Source: Cricetomys ansorgei (Eukaryota > Chordata > Mammalia > Rodentia > Nesomyidae). From it: a DNA stretch of 64,000 bases. Shown here in pieces: positions 56,190 through 64,000 of this stretch (positions within the stretch are counted from its first letter, which is position 1; the number at the start of each line of letters is the position of its first letter). The translations under genes were made by a program, and so were the position numbers. Under the pieces are notes generated by a model. The model had not been told where the DNA came from, did no database searches, and saw only the letters and a program-made list of their open reading frames with translations. The stretch covers positions 26,502,001-26,566,000 of the forward strand of contig JAMJFZ010001131.1 in the NCBI GenBank assembly GCA_026225945.1. Reading direction: 5' to 3'.

Positions 56190-56408
56190 GTTAAAAAAAT
56201 ACTTTATTTTGTTTTGTGTGTATAGGTGTTTTGTCTGCATGTATGTGTATGCACCACACTCATGCAGCACTTGTGAAGGGCAGAGGTGGTAATGGGTCCC
56301 TGGAACTCGAGTTATAGGTTTTAAACAGCCATGTGGGTGCTGGAGCTCGAACCCAGGTTCTCTGGAAGAGCAGCCATGCTCTTGACTGATAAGACATCTC
56401 TCCAGATC
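56190..56408 (-). repeat. B3 SINE
   Basis: Ends 'ggaagagcagccatgctcttgactgataagacatctctccag'. Confidence 0.85.
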
Positions 56409-56728
56409 TTGAAACAGTGCATACTTCTTCAGAAAGGGGCAAGCATAGAAAAAATGCAAAAATGGCTGGTTCACTGATTTGGTGGAAGACAGTGGTTTTT
56501 TTTTTTTTTTTTGTATGTGTGTGTGTTTTTTTCCCCCTTTAAATTTCTGTTCTCTTCTCCTATAGGCTGGAACTTGCACTCCTCTTGGACTCCCTATCTC
56601 ATTGGCCTAGGACACAAAGTTTCATGTAACTCCCAGAGCAGGTGCTCTGTCAGCTGTGGGAGGGAGGAGCTTAAAGCCTCCAGGAACTCTGATGAACTCT
56701 AAGTTTATCTCATATTGAAAACTGACCA

Positions 56729-56914
56729 ATTTGGGCAGTGGTGGCATATGCCTTTGATCCCAGCACTTGGGAGGCAGAGGCAGGCAGATCTCCGTGATTT
56801 CAAGGCCAGCCTGGTCTACAGGGTGAGTTCTAGGACAGCCAGAGTTACAACAGACAAAACAAAACCAAAAAAAAAAAAAAAAAAAAAAAAACAAAAACCA
56901 AAAAACCAAAAAAC
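56729..56914 (+). repeat. B1 SINE with 11-bp target duplication
   Basis: Full B1 with a long A-rich tail. Flanked by aaaactgacca at 56718-56728 and 56915-56925, a clean target-site duplication, so this is one of the younger insertions here. Confidence 0.95.
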
Positions 56915-57174
56915 AAAACTGACCATAACAACCTATTTTTTCCCAGGGAAGGCAAAAAAGGTTCATTCATTTGCAAAGTGTGTGTCTTCTCAAACATAGT
57001 CTGCATGTTACATGTCATCTGAAGTATAAATTCATACACTGCATGTCTTTTTAGCATCTTAAATCCTTGCTCTGGGGGGTGCATTTTAGTGTCATAATGA
57101 GTCACTGGTCACTTTGGACCACCTAGAGTGCCTCTGAGCCACCACCAGTGGCTGCTTTTCCTCTTTCTAATTGA

Positions 57175-57184
57175 TATGTATATA

Positions 57185-57230
<46 letters not shown>
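57175..57230. repeat. (TG)n/(TATG)n microsatellite
   Basis: About 18 TG units flanked by TATA/TATG. Confidence 0.97.
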
Positions 57231-58223
57231 ATTTGTGTGCAACTTTAATAAAGTTTCCATGTGGTTTTCAACATTCATAGAATGGCCTTCTAGACCTCAC
57301 TCTCTGACCATTTTCCTGCCTCAAGGTCCCTGAACACATGCTCCTCTTCAGAATGGGAGAAGCTCAGGATCCAGTGGGGCCCAGCTTTGGCCCCATAGAC
57401 ATGCTGGAGAACAGTGACGTTGAGTTCTCTCCTTACTTCTGTGGTCACCAAGTCCACCCTGGGCTCCTCTCTGTCCTCCAGGTGTCCTGACTGACACTGT
57501 TCCCAGGGGTGCCTGTGAATTAAGTACTCTCTCAAAACAGTCTGATGGGCAAGCCACATGTGTGAGACAAATATTTGACCAGGGAAAAATGGATTAATTT
57601 GGAATATGTGATCATTTACTACAAAGAGATCCATTCACATTTACTTCATAAATACCAGGAAAATAATAACTAGATTTCCAGAGGGTGTTTACCTCTTCAA
57701 GGGATGGAAGGAGGCAGCTGCACATAAACAAAGCTCTGTGGGCAAAGGCTGGTGTGATTCAGACCCAGCCTTCTCTGCATCCTGGTTAATTATACGCCAT
57801 TTTCCTTGACTAAAGCAGCATCACCTCAGCTGTACTTATACTTTAGTGCTGCCTGCGACTGAAAGGAAGAAATTGCATTTTCTCCTTCACAGACACCAGT
57901 TCAGCCTGTCTCAACTTAAGTAGGTCTTTCCCCTAGAATACTGGGATGCACATTAGAGAGCAGACAATTCAGTGAGTGAAAAGAATTGACAAACTTTGGG
58001 TGCTGATAAATGTCTTTGGATCTGTCCTAACTAGCACCCCTATCTCTCTTAATTCTACTTGCTGCTTCTAGGGGTCTGAGCCCTAGACAAATCCAGGAAT
58101 AAGTCCCTAGCCAAGCAGAGTGGTCCTCTCCCTACACAAGCTCCCTGGCAAGTTACAAATCTACAGTCTTACAATGTGGTGATTGAAGAGGGACTTTTCT
58201 TCTTCAAGGCAACATAAAATTTA
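57231..58223. other. Unassigned intergenic
   Basis: About 1 kb. 57720-57850 is unique, with TTAATTA and CpG, conserved in texture. The antisense open frame 57290-57634 lacks gene evidence. Confidence 0.45.
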
Positions 58224-58665
58224 GGCGGGGCTATAGCTCACATGGTGGAGGGCTTTTCTAGCGCACATGAATCCTCCTAAGTCAGTGGTTCTCAACCTTC
58301 CTAATGCTGTGACCCTTTAATATAATTCCTCATGTTGTGGTGACCCCAACCATAAAATTTGTCTTGCTACTTCATAACTGTAATTTTGCTTCTGTTATGA
58401 ATCATAATGTAAATATCCGATATGCAGATGGTCTTAGCAGCCCCGGTGAATGGGTCATTTGACCCCCACAAAGGGGTCATGACCCACAGGTTGAGAACTG
58501 CTTCTAGTCCCTAGCACTGTGTATGTAAAACAGGCTTGGTGGTGCATACCTGAAATTCCAGGAAGGAGAAGCAGGAGGGAGGATTAGAATTCATATTCAT
58601 TTTTAGCTACAGTGTGTTCAAGGTCAGCCTGGGGTTTGTAGGACCTTGTCTGGGAAGTTGGGGGC
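58224..58665 (+). repeat. B4 SINE split by URR1
   Basis: ID-like head at 58224-58282 ('ggcggggctatagctcacatggtggagggc') resumes at about 58504 ('ctagcactgtgtatgtaaaacaggcttggtggtgcatacc… gttcaaggtcagcctgggg'). Confidence 0.75.
58283..58503 (-). mobile_element. URR1 hAT DNA transposon, copy 3
   Basis: Reverse orientation: 'cagtggttctcaaccttcctaatgctgtgaccc…' to '…ggtcatgacccacaggttgagaactg'. Sits inside a B4 SINE. Confidence 0.88.
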
Positions 58666-58904
58666 GGTGCACTAGAAAAGTGATGTATTTTGGCAGAAAG
58701 AAAAAAATAGATATTTTCACTTTAGAATAATAAAAGTGTCCCACTCATGCTGGGCACATCCACAATGTCACTGCTCTTTCCTCCCCTGACCTTGGGGCAG
58801 GGACTTGTCATCCATCAATTTCATTCTAAGGTTTAAGCAGGAGCACATGACAGCCTGAATCCCTTGCCACCCTTGGCACACACAATCCGTACGCACTCTT
58901 TTAG
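58666..58904. other. Unassigned intergenic
   Basis: Nothing recognised. Confidence 0.5.
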
Positions 58905-59085
58905 CATCTCTTCTGTCTTCTCGTATCTGTTTAAACATTTCAGCTCAGTGTGCACAATCTGAAAAGGACTCTGATGTAATTACCTGCAATGATGCCTCTC
59001 TGCTGAGGCCTGTAATTCCCCCTTGATTAAGATGGAGATATTGATTTGGCTGGGATTACATGCAAATAAACCGTGGCGTGGGGGC
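58905..59085. promoter_or_regulatory. Candidate conserved enhancer-like block
   Basis: Unique block with TAATTA, two further TAATT cores, GGATTA (59053-59058) abutting a perfect POU octamer ATGCAAAT (59060-59067) and an AAATAAAC forkhead-like site. Role inferred from motif density. Confidence 0.35.
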
Positions 59086-60499
59086 AGGTGTAGTCTTTCA
59101 GTGTGCCAGCGTCTGCGATTTCAGTTCAGTAGACAGCTTTCTCCACCCATCTGGCTTGACTACAGCATTTCCATAGACTCAAGAACTGTTGTGGAGGGAA
59201 CCAGCCTTTCCCACAAATGGGTTCATGAAAACTCTGTGCAGGAGGGAATACGAGTGCAGGAAAAATGAGGAATGACAAACAAACAGGGTAGTTTGTTCTT
59301 TTATGGGACCCAAGGAAATGACACACAGGATCGTGCTTTAAAATGACACGTAGAACATGCTTTAGAAGTAAAACACAGGAGCGTTTTTAATAGGGGAATT
59401 AACAGTGTACATATTAAGAAATGAGAGGGGCAAGAGAGAGACTGACAATGCACCTTGTCAGTGGAAAAACCACACCAAGAAGAGAAGGATGGAGAGACCA
59501 ACAGTATACATTACCAGGGGAAGGGGACCACACCAGAAAAAGAGAGAGAATTGCTCTGGCAAGAAGTTTAAAAAGCCAAATATAGTTTTTTGGTATGTAG
59601 ATGTTGCTCAGGCCTTTAGAGGAACTGGTTTCATATGTAGATGTAGTCATGGCACAGGGGTAGGGGGGGTCGGGTGGGGTGTGTGTCCTTCCTCCTGCGA
59701 CTTACCTTGTTTGCTATGAAAGAACATTTGACTTAGTACTGTTAGCTGAATAATATCTCTGTCTGCCTCAAACAGAGCAGAGTGCCATGTAGGCAAAGAA
59801 GGTTTTTATTTTATGGTTTTTAGCTGTTTGGTGTGTATTTATTTTTTCTCTATCTAGGCTCCTTTTGCTTCTGTCTGTTAAAGGCTTGTCTCTTCCTGGG
59901 AGGCCCAACACCCATTCCAGGAATAGCCTTTACAATGTACTATCAATATGAATAGGTAGCTTTACACATGCCAGGACTTAGAAGCCTGCAAGATATTTTA
60001 TAATGACAATTACTTTTGAGTAAAAAATGGCTGTTTCTCCTTCTCAGCTAACACCAGCCAGCTAAGGTATTACTAGGCCATGCAGACATAATGAAAGGCT
60101 TTTGTCGCCACTACAGCAAAGGGGAGAAAGGGGGCAAAATGGCTGATAAGCTGAAATTCCCAGCCAGGGAGTCTGGAACCTTTTGACAAACTTCAACCAC
60201 ATAGCCAGGGTGTTGGGGCTCCCAGCAAACTGTCTAATAGGCTCAGATGGAAACTATCGCCACCAAAAGTTCTCATCTGGAACTTTGGGTTATGAGTTAT
60301 GCCTATCAACTCCAGCCATCTTGGGCTGCCTGTCAAATGGCCAAGGTTTTTCAGAAGACAGGTAGAAGGGAGACTGAGGAAGTAGTTTAAGACAGTGGAG
60401 TAACTGGGTCATCACAGAAGAGGCTGTATTGGACTTTCTAGCTGTGGGCTTGATTGGTAGAGCCTTTCTTAGAGTATGAAGTGGAAGAGCAAAGAAGAT
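59086..60499. other. Unassigned intergenic
   Basis: About 1.4 kb; open frames 59405-59719 and others lack support. 59340-59580 has LTR-like texture without a match. Confidence 0.45.
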
Positions 60500-60645
60500 T
60501 TTGAAGACAGGGTTTCTCTGTTGTAACTCTGGCTCTCCTGGAACTCACTCTGTAGACCAGGCTGGTCTTGAAATCACAGAGATTCACCTGCCTCTGTCTC
60601 CCGAGTGCTGGGATTAAAGATGTGTGCCACCACTGCCCATCAGAA
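60500..60645 (-). repeat. B1 SINE, well preserved
   Basis: 'gaagacagggtttctctgttgtaactctggctctcctgg… gctgggattaaagatgtgtgccaccactgccc'. Confidence 0.93.
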
Positions 60646-60659
60646 TTAGGCTTCTTTAT

Positions 60660-60752
60660 GTGTGTAGGTGTGATCAAACACACACTTTGTACACACACAT
60701 GCACACAAGCAAACACACATACATACCTGTACACCTCACACACATACACATG
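60660..60752. repeat. AC-rich imperfect repeat
   Basis: Interrupted CACACA/CATACA runs. Confidence 0.85.
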
Positions 60753-61874
60753 AAGATTCTTATTTTGCTCTTTTAGTGTCATTGAACACATATTCATGTG
60801 TTGCGCCCCTTTTCTCCTTTCTATTGTCAGTTACAGGGAGAAGAGGTCACCTAGGAGATTGGTAAGGGACAGCACTGGTGAGTCTGTGACACCCATTTCT
60901 AGAAAGGATGAACCAGTGGGAACAAACCCATCTTGAATGTGGGTGGCCAGCTCATTGGAGGGGCTCCACATGAAATAGGTGGGAAAAGATAACAGTAGCT
61001 GCCTGACAGGATCCACCATTCCTTTACTTTCTGGCCCATGGTGATCTGAACTTGTCCTCATGCAATACATGCTTCGATGGACAGAACTCTCTGAAACTGA
61101 ATCACCAGGAATTTCTCCTTTCTTAAGTCATCTGTGTCAGGTAATTTGATCACAGCAATGACCAAGTGAAAGGACCCGCTGGGCTTCTGCCCTCCTGGGG
61201 TCTTAGGGTGAGGGGTGACCTCAAGGAACCAAGACTCCAGATCGATGTAAAAAACATGAGGCTTTTATTATCCAGTGCATTGGGGTCATCTCCCTCGTAC
61301 CCTGGAAGTCAGAATAGGAGAAAATGACCCCGAGGATCTTCCAGCTAGTCTTTTTAAAAGGGAGCAGGGAATCTCTCTGACTGGTCAGAACCCAGGCACT
61401 GGATTGGCTTGTTGGCAGCAAGGATTTCTAGGAAAACAGAGAGGTTTATGGGATAGTGAGTACTTATAAAGAGTACTTATATTAAATGGAGGTTAGTGCC
61501 TTTACCACTAGGGGTGCTGGACTTTTCAAAAGTAACTAACACATATGTATATCCAGTGCACGGCAATACCACTGCCAGGGCTACCTGGAGAAGCCTCTGG
61601 CTACCATCTCTTTCGGTACCCTCTCCTCCAGGCTCTGTTCCAGCAGTTAAAAGGGCCTTTATCTGACACTGGTGTTCTCACATGTTCCTTTTCTCAAGCC
61701 TTTTAGATTACTCTGTTTGTGCTTCATTCATTCCCATCCTAGAGTTCCAACTGTTTACCGAAGTTATCCCCAGACAGAAATTCCTCCCTTCAGCCCAGTT
61801 TTGACCAACCAAAGCCCTCTGATTAATTTTATTTTTCTTTCACACAGTGTGACTTTTTCTGAAAACTTATGAAA
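60753..61874. other. Unassigned, LTR-like in part
   Basis: 61085-61150 ('ttaagtcatctgtgtcaggtaatttgatcacagcaatgacc') resembles a MaLR LTR 3' end. 61190-61540 ('accaagactccagatcgatgtaaaaaacatgaggcttttatta') has the look of an antisense retroviral-type LTR R region. Neither is certain, and no protein-coding remnant is seen. Confidence 0.35.
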
Positions 61875-62110
61875 AATAGTGCATGTTTATTATAGAGATT
61901 TGGAAAAGCAGAATGGCACAAAGAGAGAAAATGAATAAATCACTGGAAATCTCATCACTTAGGACAACCACTCTTAGTCTTTTGGTGTATTTCCTTCCTT
62001 CTTTTTCTCTATGCAGACATTTTATATGTTTATAAGGTATGTGCTACAGATTATATATTATTTAAGGTCATAACATTTAAAGAGTATATTAATGGATGTA
62101 CATTACCATA
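61875..62110. repeat. Ancient mammal-wide relic, class unknown
   Basis: 'aggacaaccactcttagtcttttggtgtatttccttccttctttttctctatgc' recalls an old repeat also faintly visible at 26045-26290. Confidence 0.35.
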
Positions 62111-62111
62111 T

Positions 62112-62188
62112 GAATGTTAAGAACCAAACCCAGGTCCTCTGCAAGAACAACAAACTCCCTTAACCACTGAGCCATCTCTCCAGTCCCC
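62112..62188 (-). repeat. B2/B3 head fragment
   Basis: 'aaccaaacccaggtcctctgcaagaacaacaaactcccttaaccactgagccatctctccagtcccc'. Confidence 0.85.
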
Positions 62189-63639
62189 AAAACATTATTT
62201 TTAACATATGCATGATTTTCAGTCAGATAAAAGGACTCTAGTTGGTATTTAGCTATTATGCTGCATTGTAGCTTATTATAAACTGACTATATCATCACAT
62301 TGAATGATTGTTGTCTCTTTTATGATTGGTTGGTATTCTAGTTTTGATTACTTGGCATGTTGGGCATAATTGTAAGTTGGTTGTGCCTGTGCTGTGTGAG
62401 TTGTTAATTATTTTGAATATCAAGTGTGGTTATAGCATCATAGAATTTAAATGGCCCCTGTTTTTGGACATTTAGATTGTATTCAGTTTATACCATTAAG
62501 TGTAAATCTACAAAAATCCAAAACAAACAAAAGAAGCGAGAAAGTAAAGAAAAGGCAACTTTATGAGATAATTCTTTTGATTATTATCTAGAAATGCAAG
62601 AATAAGTAAAATACATAATAACCGTGAAGACTGTGATGTGCCTGCCTTGTGGGAAGACTGGATTCACACAGTGTATGTCTGCAAGCAGGGCGCACAGTTA
62701 TACTGCAAACTTGAGCATTGTCATTAAAATATGATTTGAAATCTGACAAATGGAATCTTGCTTTAATTTGTTTTTTTGGGGGGGGTTATCATTTTAATGT
62801 GAACATGTGACAGGTTTTTTTAGAATGGGCTTTGCCATTTCTCTCTGCTCACTTCTCTGTTACACATTTCATCAGTGTTTCTGGGCTCTGCCTTTACTCT
62901 CTGAACATTGACAGCTGTTCCCTCACTGATTGCCACGGTTACTTTGGCTTCTTTCCTGGGCAAGCTCTGTGCTGCCTTCTGACAAGCTTCCTGAAGCAGT
63001 TTTTGTATTTGTGGCTGCGTTCTGTTGGGCGGCATTTATATTCCTCCCCGTGGGTGTGCTGCTAACTCAGGTTCTCTAAGGGCAAAGCCTTTTGATTTTT
63101 GATAGAATCAAAACAATTTTTTAGCATTGGCTCTACCAGTGTGAACAAATCATCCCCAATTGGCAACAATTGACCTCTCTCTGGGAGGAAGAGAGGGAAA
63201 GGCAAGGAGGGGGAAGGGGAGGGGGAGAAACCTGGTTGTTGTTTGAGGTTTTTCATGTGCTTGTAGTCAGACAGTAGAAGAGTCTAGAGCAGTTATCCAA
63301 AGGCCTGTTTGCCTGTGCATCCAAAATGGCTCCTGGCATGAGATTCCCCAGGCCAGCTGAGGGTGTTTGGGATCTCTGTCTTTCTGCTTCATCACATGGT
63401 TAACTGAGCTTCCTCAAAGTATGACCATCACAGGACATTGGAACTTACCAGCTGCGGACTTCTCCCAGGGCGATGGATCCAGAGAGATCAAGGTGGAAGT
63501 TGTTAGGCCTGGATGCTGAGGTCTTAGGACTGGAGTAGCATCACTGCAGCCACGTTCTGTTGGTCAGAAGAGAGCCACCGCTGTCAGAAGTGAGAGCCCT
63601 GATCAGAGAGGAAGCGTTGACACGGGGCACATCTTATCC
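62189..63639. other. Unassigned intergenic
   Basis: About 1.45 kb without a gene; a purine-rich tract at 63181-63230. Confidence 0.5.
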
Positions 63640-64000
63640 ACGGCCTTGTCACTGCAACACAATAAAGCAACGTAAGGAATAAAGGGTTTATTTTGGTTCG
63701 CAGCTCAAGGCTGCAGTGTCTCATGGTGGGGAAGGTGTTGATGGCAGTAGTTTGAAGCACCTGGCCACATTGCCTCTGCAGTCACGAAGCAGAGAATGTC
63801 GGATGTTCGTGGGCAGCCAGCTTTCTCCTTTCTGTCCAGTCCCACACTAGCCTGCAGAATGGTGGTATCCACATTTAGTGTGAGTTTTCCCATCTCAGTT
63901 AACCTAACACATCTAATCCCTCACAGTCGAGCCCAGAGCCTCGTTTCCAAGGTGATTCTGACTCCCATCAAGTGGACAATTGATTCACCATCCCAGAGTA
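63640..64000 (-). mobile_element. MaLR LTR (ORR1/MT type), reaches window end
   Basis: Antisense: 'gaataaagggtttattttggttcgcagctcaaggc', 'tggccacattgcctctgcagtcacgaagcagagaatg', 'ttttcccatctcagttaacctaac… aatccctcacag… ccaaggtgattctgactcccatcaagtggacaattgatt'. Cut by the window edge. Confidence 0.65.

Noticed and set aside
56622..56999. Open frames across the B1 at 56.8 kb
   Set aside because: Translations of the SINE and its poly-A tail.
60753..61874. Possible endogenous retrovirus remnant
   Set aside because: Only LTR-like phrases; no gag, pol or env-like frame and no clear paired LTRs, so not called as an element.
907..62188. tRNA-like sequences at many positions
   Set aside because: All are the tRNA-derived heads of B2/B3, B4 and ID SINEs, diverged and not functional tRNA genes.

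Overview
This is mammalian nuclear DNA, most likely from a muroid rodent. The evidence is the dense mix of rodent-specific SINEs (B1, B2/B3, B4, ID-like), a muroid Lx-type L1 3' end, an ORR1-type MaLR LTR and three copies of the rodent hAT element URR1, on top of older mammal-wide relics (MIR, L2, L1M, MLT1). Several B1 copies carry the variants 'gttgtaactctggctgtcctgg' and 'actcacagagat', which look more cricetid-like than Mus-like. I cannot name the species from sequence alone.

The one protein-coding gene I can support is Dact1 (Dapper/Frodo homologue 1, a Dishevelled-binding modulator of Wnt and planar polarity signalling), on the + strand. A CpG-island promoter lies at about 4860-5910. 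The four coding exons are 5339-5662, 8006-8138, 8974-9129 and 12701-14532. Every junction has GT/AG ends and a preserved reading frame, giving an 814-residue protein. An internal acceptor (AG at 12810-12811) would remove exactly 37 codons and matches the known short DACT1 isoform. The 3' UTR runs to about 15.7 kb and has no AATAAA or ATTAAA.

Region by region: 1-4860 is 5' flank with old L1/L2 relics, SINEs, a MIR and one conserved-looking block at 2780-2960. 4860-15750 is Dact1, with SINE-filled introns. 15750-64000 (48 kb) contains no gene I can support and looks like the start of the gene desert that lies downstream of DACT1 in mammals. It holds SINEs, nested LINE/SINE/DNA-transposon insertions, LTR relics, microsatellites and a 34-bp-period minisatellite. 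A few CpG-retaining or motif-rich unique blocks (30484-30870, 34770-36250, 58905-59085) are plausible long-range regulatory elements.

I found no operon, CRISPR array, cluster or other novel multi-gene system. The most unusual local signals are a fully pairable 21-bp stem-loop at 34964-35032, two pairs of diverged local duplications of unrecognised sequence (25.2/26.4 kb and 29.4/31.5 kb), a 41-bp near-identical direct repeat flanking an older-looking B1, and the tandem alternative acceptor of Dact1 exon 4. Repeat boundaries are estimates by eye.
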